A stretch of DNA of 64,000 nt from JACDAN01 sp963834825 (lineage in GTDB: Bacteria; Actinomycetota; Thermoleophilia; Gaiellales; Gaiellaceae), in assembly GCA_963834825.1 (NCBI GenBank), contig CAWICZ010000015.1, positions 1 through 64,000 on the forward strand. Direction: 5' to 3'. The notes beneath the pieces are model-generated. The model ran no database searches, was not told where the DNA came from, and saw nothing but the letters and a program-made list of their open reading frames with translations. Below are positions 53,836-61,297 of this stretch, one piece after another. Position 1 is the stretch's first letter, and the number at the start of each line of letters is the position of its first letter. A program made the position numbers and the translations under genes.

Positions 53836-55662
53836 ATGCCTGACCTGGACCTCTGGCGAGAGCTCGGCCAGCAGCTGCGGGTCGATGCGGTGCGCACGAG
53901 CGCGGAGGCGGGCTCTGGGCATCCGACATCGTCGATGTCCGCCGCCGACTTGGCCGCCGTGCTGCTCGCGAACCACTTCCGCTACGACTTCGACGACCCC
54001 AAGAATCCGGCGAACGACCGGCTCGTGTTCTCCAAAGGCCATGCGTCGCCGCTCGTCTACGGCCTCTTCCGGGCCGCCGGTGTCCTGTCGGAGGAGGAGC
54101 TGCTCACGTACCGTCAGTTCGGCAGCAGGCTCGAGGGCCACCCCACCCCGAGGCTCCCGTGGGTGGACGTCGCGACCGGGTCGCTCGGCCAGGGCCTGCC
54201 GATCGGCGTCGGCATGGCGCTCGCCGGGAAGCGGCTCGACCGCCTGCCGTTCCGCGTCTGGGTCGTCTGCGGGGACAGCGAGATGGCGGAGGGCTCGATG
54301 TGGGAGGCGATCGAGCACGCCGCGTTCTACGAGCTCGACAACCTGACCGCGATCATCGACGTCAACCGCCTCGGCCAGCGGGGCGAGACGATGCACGGCT
54401 GGGACCTGTCGTCGTACGCGAACCGCCTCCGGGCGTATGGCTGGCATGCGATCGAGATCGACGGCCACGACGTCGAGCAGATCGACGCCGCGTACCGGGA
54501 AGCCGAGTCCACGCCGAAGCCGACGGCGGTCGTCGCCAAGACGATCAAGGGCAAGGGCTACTCCAAGGTCGAGGATCAGGGCGGCTGGCACGGGAAGGCG
54601 ATCGCCGAGGAGGCGATCAAGGAGCTCGGCGGCATCCGGAACATCACCGTCGACGTCCCGAAGCCGGAGCCCCGCGAGCCCCATCGGTTCGAGCCGGAAC
54701 CGCGCGAGTGGCCCAGGTACGACGTCGGCTCCGCGGTCTCGACGCGGAAGGCGTACGGCGAGGCGCTCGCGGCGCTGGGCGGGGAGCGCGGAGACGTCGT
54801 CGCGCTCGACGGCGAGGTCTCGAACTCCACGTTCTCCGAGATCTTCCGCGACGCCCACCCCGACCGCTTCTTCGAGATGTACATCGCCGAGCAGCAGATG
54901 GTCGCCGCCGCAGTCGGGATGCAGGTTCTCGGCTGGAAGCCCTTCGTCTCGACGTTCGCGGCGTTCATGTCCCGGGCCTACGACTTCGTCCGCATGGCCG
55001 CGGTCAGCCGCGCGACGATCAAGCTGTGCGGCTCGCACGCGGGCGTCTCGATCGGCGAGGACGGGCCTTCGCAGATGGGGCTCGAGGACCTCGCGGAGTT
55101 CCGCGCCGTCAGCGGGTCGACGGTGCTCTACCCGTGCGACGGGAACCAGGCGGCGAAGCTGGTGAGAGCGATGGCCGACGACGACGGCATCTCCTACCTG
55201 CGGACGACACGGGGCGACACGCCGGTCGTCTACGAGCCGGACGAGGAGTTCCCGGTCGGCGGCAGCAAGACGCTTCGTTCGTCCGACGACGACGAGGTCA
55301 CGGTCGTCGCAGCCGGGATCACCGTCCACGAGGCGCTCAAGGCCGCGGATACGCTCGCAGGCGACGGGACGTCGGTTCGGGTGATCGACTGCTACTCGGT
55401 CAAGCCGATCGACGCCGAGACCCTCCGCGACATCGCGACTCCAATCGTTACCGCCGAGGACCATTGGGCCGAGGGCGGCCTCGGCGAGGCGGTGCTCGCG
55501 GCCCTCGCCGATCAGGAGGAGCGGCCGCCGGTCGCCGTGCTCGCGGTCCGGGAGCTCCCGCGATCGGGCAAGCCCGCCGAGCTGCTCGCGGCGGCCGGGA
55601 TCGACGCCGACGCGATCGCTGCCGCCGTACGTGGCCTGATCGGCGCGCGGGCCGGGGTCTAG
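53836..55662 (+). CDS. tkt: Transketolase
   Basis: A 608-residue enzyme. The ThDP motif is GDSEMAEGSMWEAIEHAAFY...LTAIIDVN, and the N-terminal His-rich start is AGSGHPTSSMSAADLAAVLL. The Pyr domain is marked by VVALDGEVSNSTFSE and FFEMYIAEQQMVAAAVGMQ, followed by GVSIGEDGPSQMGLEDLAEF. The C-terminal domain ends near 608, somewhat short of the ~660-700 of typical transketolases. It moves two-carbon units and completes the non-oxidative branch with tal and rpiB. It is read opposite the operon, from a 22-bp spacer. Its stop almost touches that of the convergent epimerase. Confidence 0.95.
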   Translation: MPDLDLWRELGQQLRVDAVRTSAEAGSGHPTSSMSAADLAAVLLANHFRYDFDDPKNPANDRLVFSKGHASPLVYGLFRAAGVLSEEELLTYRQFGSRLEGHPTPRLPWVDVATGSLGQGLPIGVGMALAGKRLDRLPFRVWVVCGDSEMAEGSMWEAIEHAAFYELDNLTAIIDVNRLGQRGETMHGWDLSSYANRLRAYGWHAIEIDGHDVEQIDAAYREAESTPKPTAVVAKTIKGKGYSKVEDQGGWHGKAIAEEAIKELGGIRNITVDVPKPEPREPHRFEPEPREWPRYDVGSAVSTRKAYGEALAALGGERGDVVALDGEVSNSTFSEIFRDAHPDRFFEMYIAEQQMVAAAVGMQVLGWKPFVSTFAAFMSRAYDFVRMAAVSRATIKLCGSHAGVSIGEDGPSQMGLEDLAEFRAVSGSTVLYPCDGNQAAKLVRAMADDDGISYLRTTRGDTPVVYEPDEEFPVGGSKTLRSSDDDEVTVVAAGITVHEALKAADTLAGDGTSVRVIDCYSVKPIDAETLRDIATPIVTAEDHWAEGGLGEAVLAALADQEERPPVAVLAVRELPRSGKPAELLAAAGIDADAIAAAVRGLIGARAGV

Positions 55663-55664
55663 GT

Positions 55665-56558
55665 CTAGGTCGCGCGGAGCAGCTGCTCGTCGAGCGGGAC
55701 GAGCGGAAGCTGAAACGTCCGGACCGCATCGTCGTTCGCGGGGACGTTGTCGCCGGTCTGGAGCATCGTCAGCAGGTCGCGCGTGAGCGGGATGTTGCCC
55801 GGAAGGCGCTCGGTGAGCAGCGCAGGAACGCGCATCAGGCCGATCGGCATGTGGATCGTCGGCCGGCGGCGGATGCCCTGCAGCGCGCGGATCCGCTGCC
55901 ACAGCTCGTTCCAGGTCACGGCGTCAGGCCCTCCGAGCTCGAACGTGCGGTTCGTCGCCTCGGTGCGGTCGATCGCCCGTGCGTAGTACGCGCCGACGTC
56001 GTCGATCCAGATCGGCTGGATGCGCTGCTCGCCGTTGCCCATGATCGCGGTGAACGGCGAGAGCTTCGCCAGCTTCAGGAACGTCGGCAGGATGCCCCCT
56101 TCGCGTCCGAAGACGAAACTCGGCCGGAAGATCACGTGCTCGAGGCCGGACGCCTTCACGTCCTGTTCCATCGTCCACTTCGCGTTGTAGTACGGGACCA
56201 GGTCCTTCGTCTGCTCGGTCACGCCGAGCGCGCTCATCTGGACGAAGCGGCGAACGCCTGCCTCCTTCGCCGCGCCGATGAGGCTCCGTGTCCCGTCGAC
56301 CATGACCCGCTCGAACTGCGCCGGCTTCCCCTGGCGGATCGCGACCAGGTGGACGACGACCTCCTCGCCGTTCACCGCGCGCCGCAGGCTGTCGGCGTCG
56401 GTGACGTCGCCCTGCACCGCCTCCTCGCAACGGATCCCGGCGTCTCGCCAGGCACCGGGCTTGCGCTCGAGCACTCTGACCGCGTGGCCGGCGTCGGCGA
56501 TCGCATTGGCGACGGAGGGCCCGATGAACCCGGTCCCGCCGGTCACGAGGACCTTCAT
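55665..56558 (-). CDS. NAD(P)-binding epimerase/NmrA-like oxidoreductase (complex I NDUFA9-like)
   Basis: A 297-residue Rossmann protein: GGTGFIGPSVANAIADAGHA at the N-terminus, VVHLVAIRQGKPAQFERVMV, RFVQMSALGVTEQTKDLVPYYNAK (Tyr-x-x-x-Lys reads YYNAK) and RPSFVFGREGGILPTFLKLA. This pattern matches the atypical-SDR a5 branch that includes NDUFA9-like and quinone-oxidoreductase-associated proteins. The substrate is unknown. ATG 56558 overlaps the stop of dcd (ATGA), so the two form an operon. Confidence 0.85.
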   Translation of the reverse strand: MKVLVTGGTGFIGPSVANAIADAGHAVRVLERKPGAWRDAGIRCEEAVQGDVTDADSLRRAVNGEEVVVHLVAIRQGKPAQFERVMVDGTRSLIGAAKEAGVRRFVQMSALGVTEQTKDLVPYYNAKWTMEQDVKASGLEHVIFRPSFVFGREGGILPTFLKLAKLSPFTAIMGNGEQRIQPIWIDDVGAYYARAIDRTEATNRTFELGGPDAVTWNELWQRIRALQGIRRRPTIHMPIGLMRVPALLTERLPGNIPLTRDLLTMLQTGDNVPANDDAVRTFQLPLVPLDEQLLRAT

Positions 56559-57130
56559 ACCCTCTCGCGCTCGAAGTTCTGCCAGTACCGGGACGGCGTC
56601 GGCCCTCGCTGGCCCTGGTACTTCGAGCCGAGCTCGCCGGAGCCGTACGGCTTCTCGGCCGGCTCGGACAGCTGAACGAAGGAGAGCTGACCGATCGTCA
56701 TCCGGTAGTAGATCGTGATCGGGAGGTTGGCGACGTTCGAGAGCTCGAGCGTGACGTGGCCGTCCCAACCGGGGTCGATGAACCCCGCCGTCGAGTGAAT
56801 CAGCAGCCCGAGGCGGCCTAGCGAGCTCTTTCCTTCCAAGCGCGCGACCAGGTCGTCGGGGAGCCGGATCCGCTCCAGCGTCGAGGCGAGCACGAACTCG
56901 CCGGGATGGAGGATGAACGGCGAATCGCCGTCGACCTCGACGAGCTCGGTCAGGTCGTCCTGGGGCTGCTTGACGTCGATGTACGGGTAGCGAGCGTTGT
57001 GGAAGACACGGAAGAAGCGGTCGACCCGGACGTCGATGCTCGACGGCTGCAGCAGCGACTTGTCGTAGGGGTCGATCAGGATTCGACCCTCATCGATCAG
57101 GCGCCGGATCGTCCGGTCGGAGAGAACCAT
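56555..57130 (-). CDS. dcd: dCTP deaminase (dUMP-forming, bifunctional type)
   Basis: A 191-residue trimeric nucleotide deaminase. MVLSDRTIRRLIDEGRILID opens it; LLQPSSIDVRVDRFFRVF, ARLEGKSSLGRLGLLIHSTA (Ser/Arg in EGKSSLGR) and GFIDPGWDGHVTLELSN (catalytic Glu) are the conserved blocks. In mycobacteria and other actinobacteria this form turns dCTP directly into dUMP, giving thymidylate precursors. ATG 57130 follows GGAAGGGG. Downstream the epimerase gene overlaps by 4 bp. Confidence 0.95.
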   Translation of the reverse strand: MVLSDRTIRRLIDEGRILIDPYDKSLLQPSSIDVRVDRFFRVFHNARYPYIDVKQPQDDLTELVEVDGDSPFILHPGEFVLASTLERIRLPDDLVARLEGKSSLGRLGLLIHSTAGFIDPGWDGHVTLELSNVANLPITIYYRMTIGQLSFVQLSEPAEKPYGSGELGSKYQGQRGPTPSRYWQNFERERV

Positions 57131-57203
57131 CAGTGCCCCTTCCAGTAATGCCGCCGGAGTTCTGGGTCGCGAGCACCAAGCCAGAGGCCGCACTCCGACG
57201 AGG

Positions 57204-57221
57204 CAAGGCTGGACAGCCTTG
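57204..57221. terminator. Short perfect hairpin upstream of dcd
   Basis: CAAGGCTG and CAGCCTTG are separated by 2 nt in the 163-bp gap between the aldo/keto reductase stop and dcd start. It may end the reductase transcript or be part of the dcd leader. No U-tract is visible on either side. Nothing else stands out in this gap. Confidence 0.35.
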
Positions 57222-57293
57222 GTGAGGAGGAGGGTGGGCTCTGGCGCCGCGTGATCGCGGGCCAGAAGCCGGCATGTATTGCTGGGAGGGGCA

Positions 57294-58163
57294 CTACAGT
57301 GCAGCTGCCGCGGAGCCGCTGAGCTCACCGAACTCGTTGTCTGTCAGCTCGATGCCCGCCGCGGCGACGTTGTCCTCCAGGTGTGCGAGCGACGAGGTGC
57401 CCGGGATCGGGAGCATCACCGGCGAGCGGCGGAGAAGCCACGCGATCGCGATCTGCGCCGCCGTTCCGCCGCGGTTCGCTGCCAGCTCGCCAAGGCGACC
57501 GCGGGACCGCGCCAGCTCGCCGAAGCCGAGTGGGAACCAGGGCAGGAACGCGAGCCCATCCTGCTCGCAGGCGTCGAGCATGCCTTCCCAGGGACGATCG
57601 GCGACGCTGTAGCGGTTCTGCACCGACACGATCGGAGCCACGCGGCGCGCCCGCGCCAACTGCCGAGCGTCGACGTTCGAGAGGCCGATGTGCCGGATCT
57701 TCCCCTCTCGCTGAAGCTCGGCAAGCGCGCCGACGGAGTCCTCGATCGGGACGCTCGGATCGACGGAATGCAGCTGGTAGAGATCGATCCGCTCGAGCCG
57801 AAGACGCTCGAGGCTCGACTCACAGGCGGCGCGCAGAGCCTCGGGTCGACCGTCCTGGCGCCACTCTCCCCGCCGCTCGTGGAGTAGGCCGCCCTTGGTG
57901 GCGATGAGGAGGCCCTCGGGGTACGGGTGCAGCGCCTCGGCGATCTGGCGTTCGTTGACCTCGGGCCCGTAGGAGTCGGCGGTGTCGACGAAGTTGACCC
58001 CGAGCTCGACGGCGCGGCGCAGGACCGCAAGGGCGTTCTCCGGGTCGTCGGGCGGGCCGATCACACCGGGCCCCGTCAGTCGCATGGCGCCGAAGCCCAT
58101 GCGGTTGACCGTCAGGTCGCCGATCATGACCGTTCCGGAGGCAGCGGCGGGCTGGGCGGTCAT
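57294..58163 (-). CDS. Aldo/keto reductase
   Basis: A 289-residue AKR. The catalytic tetrad is visible: Asp in VNFVDTADSYGP, Tyr in DSYGP, Lys in LIATKGGLL and His in YQLHSVDP. The NADPH-binding end is LPIPGTSSLAHLEDNVAA. It reduces aldehydes or ketones with NADPH. ATG 58163 is preferred over one 45 bp upstream because MTAQPAAASGTVMIGDLTVN then opens with the family's first strand. It is not clearly tied to its neighbours; dcd is 164 bp downstream. Confidence 0.92.
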   Translation of the reverse strand: MTAQPAAASGTVMIGDLTVNRMGFGAMRLTGPGVIGPPDDPENALAVLRRAVELGVNFVDTADSYGPEVNERQIAEALHPYPEGLLIATKGGLLHERRGEWRQDGRPEALRAACESSLERLRLERIDLYQLHSVDPSVPIEDSVGALAELQREGKIRHIGLSNVDARQLARARRVAPIVSVQNRYSVADRPWEGMLDACEQDGLAFLPWFPLGFGELARSRGRLGELAANRGGTAAQIAIAWLLRRSPVMLPIPGTSSLAHLEDNVAAAGIELTDNEFGELSGSAAAAL

Positions 58164-58240
58164 CGAGCGGAAACTAGCGTAGGCGAAGTGGGACGGGAGG
58201 AGGGTCACGCCGGCGACAGGCGTGCCGTTCTCAACCGTAG

Positions 58241-59317
58241 CTAGACGATCGTCAACTGGCGATGGGCCTCGAACCCGGAGAGGCCGACGCCGACCAGACG
58301 CAGAGCGCCGGGTCGGTCCGTGAGCGCGCGGTCGAGAAGCGCGCAGGCCAGCTGCCAGATCCGGTCGGCGTCGTCGGTGCCCACGGGCAGGGTCGTCGAC
58401 CGGCTCCTGATCGCGAAATCCGGGTAGCGGACCTTGGTCGTCACGGTGCGCGCCGTCTCGCCCTTCTTCCGCAGGTGCTCCGCGAGGCCGTCCGCCATCG
58501 GGCGCAGTTCGGACCGGAGCTGCTCGACGTCGGCGATGTCACGCGCGAACGTCTCCTCTTGGCTGATCGAGACCCGCTGCGTCTGGGTCTCGAGCCCCCG
58601 TGGGTCGATCCCGCGGGCACGGTCGCGCAGCAGCCTTCCGACCTTGCCCGGCAGCAGGGCCCGCAGCCGCTCGTCGGAGAGCGCCGCCAGCGAGCCGATC
58701 GTGTCGACGCCGTCGGCCCGGAGACGGGCCTCGGCGCGAGGGCCGACGCCGGGAAGCCGACGCACGTCGAACGGCGCCAGAAACTCCGCTTCGCGGCCCG
58801 GCAGGACGACGACCAGCCCGCCCGGCTTTCGCCGGTCGCTGGCGATCTTGGACACGACCTTGCAGGGCGAGACTCCGAGCGAACAGGTCAGGCTCGTGGC
58901 GCCTCGGACCGCTGTCTGCACGGCTTCGGCCACCCGCCGCGCTTGCCCGAAGCCCGTCGCGACCTCCCCGACATCGAGGTAGCCCTCGTCGAGACCGGTG
59001 CGCTCGACGGTCGGCACAACCTGCCGCACGGTGTCCCAGACCTCCGTCGAGTAGGTCGAGTAGAGCCGGTGGCGCGGCCGAACGAAGACCGCGTGAGGAC
59101 AGCGGCGGAGCGCCTCCGCGCAGCTCATCGCCGACTGGATTCCGAATCGCCGCGCGACGTAGTTGGCGGTCGCCACGACGCCACGGCCGTGCGGGTCCCC
59201 GCCGACGATCAGCGGCTTCGTCCGCAGGTTCGGATCTTCGAGCTCCTCGACCGCCGCGAAGAAAGCGTCGAGATCGAGGTGCGCGAGGATTACGGACTGA
59301 GACGCTCGATCGTCCAC
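58241..59317 (-). CDS. dinB: DNA polymerase IV (Y family)
   Basis: A 358-residue error-prone polymerase: catalytic ILAHLDLDAFFAAVEELEDP (first Asp), TGLDEGYLDVGEV (second Asp/Glu block, Gly where SIDEAYLD is usual), a thumb domain with the HhH motif RLPGVGPRAEARLRADGVDT, and a C-terminal little finger (REETFARDIADVEQLRSELR-like). No C-terminal beta-clamp motif such as QxxLF is visible. It copies past lesions in DNA. The GTG start at 59317 overlaps the pdxH end by 28 bp; no LexA box is visible because the promoter must lie within or before pdxH. Confidence 0.94.
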   Translation of the reverse strand: MDDRASQSVILAHLDLDAFFAAVEELEDPNLRTKPLIVGGDPHGRGVVATANYVARRFGIQSAMSCAEALRRCPHAVFVRPRHRLYSTYSTEVWDTVRQVVPTVERTGLDEGYLDVGEVATGFGQARRVAEAVQTAVRGATSLTCSLGVSPCKVVSKIASDRRKPGGLVVVLPGREAEFLAPFDVRRLPGVGPRAEARLRADGVDTIGSLAALSDERLRALLPGKVGRLLRDRARGIDPRGLETQTQRVSISQEETFARDIADVEQLRSELRPMADGLAEHLRKKGETARTVTTKVRYPDFAIRSRSTTLPVGTDDADRIWQLACALLDRALTDRPGALRLVGVGLSGFEAHRQLTIV

Positions 59318-59904
59318 TCCCCACCATCTTGGCGGCGGTAGCGGAAGCGATCGTGGAGGCGGCTGTCGCGGTGCTGCCAGAACTCCCAGGTCTCCGGCTC
59401 CAGGCGGTAGCCGCCCCAGTTCGGCGGGAGCGGCACCTCATGCCCCTCGAACTCGCGCTCGAGCTCGGCGACGCGCGCCTCGAGCTCGTCACGCGAACCG
59501 AGCGGCTCGCTCTGTTGAGAGGCCCACGCCGCAATCTGCCCGCCGCGCGGGCGGGTGCGGAAGTACTCGTCGGACTCGTCGTCCGCCACCCGCTCCACCG
59601 GGCCCTCGATCCGCACCTGCCGCCCGAGCGGGTGCCAGTAGAAGAGAAGCGCACCGCGGCCCGTCTCGGCCAGCTCACGGCCCTTCCGGCTCCCGTGCCC
59701 GGTGTGGAACTTGAATCCGCGCTCGTCGAAGCCCTTGGCCAGCACCATGCGCACCGAGGGTTGCCCGTCTGCCGTCGCGGTCGCCAATGCAACTGCCTCG
59801 GGAGCCTCGACGACGCGCTCCGCCTCCTCGTACCAGCGTCCGAACTGACGCAGCGGATCGGGGTCGAGGTCGCTCCGTTGGAGAGGCCGCGCTCGCTCGC
59901 TCAT
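59290..59904 (-). CDS. pdxH: Pyridoxamine 5'-phosphate oxidase
   Basis: A 204-residue flavoenzyme that oxidises pyridoxine/pyridoxamine phosphate to PLP. FMN-binding blocks are PSVRMVLAKGFDERGFKFHT, GALLFYWHPLGRQVRIEGP and SRKGREL; the conserved tail reads WEFWQHRDSRLHDRFRYRR with RLHDR contacting the substrate. ATG 59904 lies at the edge of a palindrome. It is co-transcribed with dinB by overlap and divergent from a PLP-dependent aminotransferase, so cofactor supply and use are encoded back to back. Confidence 0.95.
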   Translation of the reverse strand: MSERARPLQRSDLDPDPLRQFGRWYEEAERVVEAPEAVALATATADGQPSVRMVLAKGFDERGFKFHTGHGSRKGRELAETGRGALLFYWHPLGRQVRIEGPVERVADDESDEYFRTRPRGGQIAAWASQQSEPLGSRDELEARVAELEREFEGHEVPLPPNWGGYRLEPETWEFWQHRDSRLHDRFRYRRQDGGEWTIERLSP

Positions 59905-59920
59905 GAATACGGATTATTCA
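59904..59920. promoter_or_regulatory. Palindrome between pdxH and the aminotransferase gene
   Basis: TGAATA and TATTCA form a 6-bp inverted repeat around CGGAT, overlapping the pdxH start codon. It is the only AT-rich element in the 54-bp divergent spacer, and so the likely site for a shared regulator or promoter. Confidence 0.5.
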
Positions 59921-59958
59921 GTATGCAACAGGCCGGAAGCTCCGCTATCGTCGGGCGC

Positions 59959-61278
59959 ATGGCAACGACGAAGAGCATCGAGCTCCGCACCGAGATCCCC
60001 GGCCCCCGCTCCCGCGAGATCGTTGCGCGCAAGGAGCGGGTCGTCGCGGACCCGCTCTCACTGACCTGGCCGATCGTGATCGAGCGCGGCGACGGGGCGC
60101 GGCTCACCGACGTGGACGGCAACACATACATCGATTTCACCGGCGGCGTTGGGTGCCTCAACGTCGGTCATTCTCACCCGCGGGTGGTCGAGGCGGCCCA
60201 GGAGCAGCTGGAGCGCTTCAGCCACACGGACTTCACGATCGTCCCGTACGAGGTCTACGTTCGCCTCGCCGAGCGGCTCTGCGAGCTGGCCCCGATCGAA
60301 GACGCCAAGGCCGCGTTCTTCAACGCAGGCACGGAGGCGGTCGAGAACGCGATCAAGTTCGCGCGCTCGTATACGAAGCGCCCGGCCGTGATCGCGTTCG
60401 AAGGCGGCTTCCACGGCCGCACCCTGCTCTCGCTGTCGCTGACCTCGAAGGTGCACCCCTACAAGGCCGGTCTTGGGCCCTTCGCGCCGGAGGTCTACCG
60501 CGTCCCGTTCCCGAACGACTACCGCGGGCCGAGCGCGAAGGATGCATTGGCCGCGCTGGAGCGTGCCCTCGCGACCCAGGTCGCGGCGGAGACCGTGGCC
60601 GCGATCGTGGTCGAGCCCGTTCAGGGCGAGGGCGGGTTCCTCGTCGCGCCCCAGGAGTACCTCCAAGGCATTCGCAGCCTCTGCAACGAGCACGGGATCG
60701 TGCTGGTCGTCGACGAGGTTCAGACCGGTTTCGCCCGCACCGGGAAGCTGTTCGGGATCGAGCACTACGCGATCGAGCCCGACCTGATGACGATCGCCAA
60801 GTCGGTCGCGATGGGCCTGCCGCTGTCCGGCGTGATCGGGAAGCGGGAGATCATGGACGCGCCTCCGGACTCCTCGGTAGGCGGAACCTACGTCGGGAAC
60901 CCGGTGGCCCAGGCTGCCGCGCTGGCGGTGCTCGACGTCATCTCCGAAGAGGACCTCTGCGCGCGCGCGTCGGTCCTCGGCGACCAGATGCGGGAGCGAA
61001 TGCTCGCCTGGCAGAGGCGCTTCCCCCACATCGGAGACGTGCGCGGCCTCGGCGCGATGCTCGCCATCGAGCTGGTCGAGGATCCGCAGACGAAGACTCC
61101 CGCCCCGGCTCTCGCCTCGGCGGTCACCGACGAAGCCGTGAAACGCGGTCTCCTGCTCCTCAAGTCGGGCATCTACTCGAACTGCATACGGGTGCTGACG
61201 CCGCTCATCCTTTCCGACGCCGAGCTCGAAGAGGCGCTCGCCGTCTGGGAGGAGGCGCTCGAAGCTGCCCTCGAATAG
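59959..61278 (+). CDS. gabT: 4-aminobutyrate aminotransferase (class III, PLP-dependent)
   Basis: A 439-residue class III aminotransferase. Blocks: VTDVDGNTYIDFTGGVGCLN-like N-terminus, AFFNAGTEAVENAIKFARSY, FEGGFHGRTLLSLSLTSK, IVVEPVQGEGGFLVAPQEYL, VLVVDEVQTGFARTGKLFGI and the PLP Lys in MTIAKSVAMGLPLSGVIG. GabT uses PLP to transfer the amino group of GABA to 2-oxoglutarate. Related omega-amino acid enzymes are possible. The ATG at 59959 is favoured; an in-frame ATG at 59923 would overlap the palindrome region. Confidence 0.9.
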   Translation: MATTKSIELRTEIPGPRSREIVARKERVVADPLSLTWPIVIERGDGARLTDVDGNTYIDFTGGVGCLNVGHSHPRVVEAAQEQLERFSHTDFTIVPYEVYVRLAERLCELAPIEDAKAAFFNAGTEAVENAIKFARSYTKRPAVIAFEGGFHGRTLLSLSLTSKVHPYKAGLGPFAPEVYRVPFPNDYRGPSAKDALAALERALATQVAAETVAAIVVEPVQGEGGFLVAPQEYLQGIRSLCNEHGIVLVVDEVQTGFARTGKLFGIEHYAIEPDLMTIAKSVAMGLPLSGVIGKREIMDAPPDSSVGGTYVGNPVAQAAALAVLDVISEEDLCARASVLGDQMRERMLAWQRRFPHIGDVRGLGAMLAIELVEDPQTKTPAPALASAVTDEAVKRGLLLLKSGIYSNCIRVLTPLILSDAELEEALAVWEEALEAALE

Positions 61279-61297
61279 CGCAGTAGCCTTAACCCGC

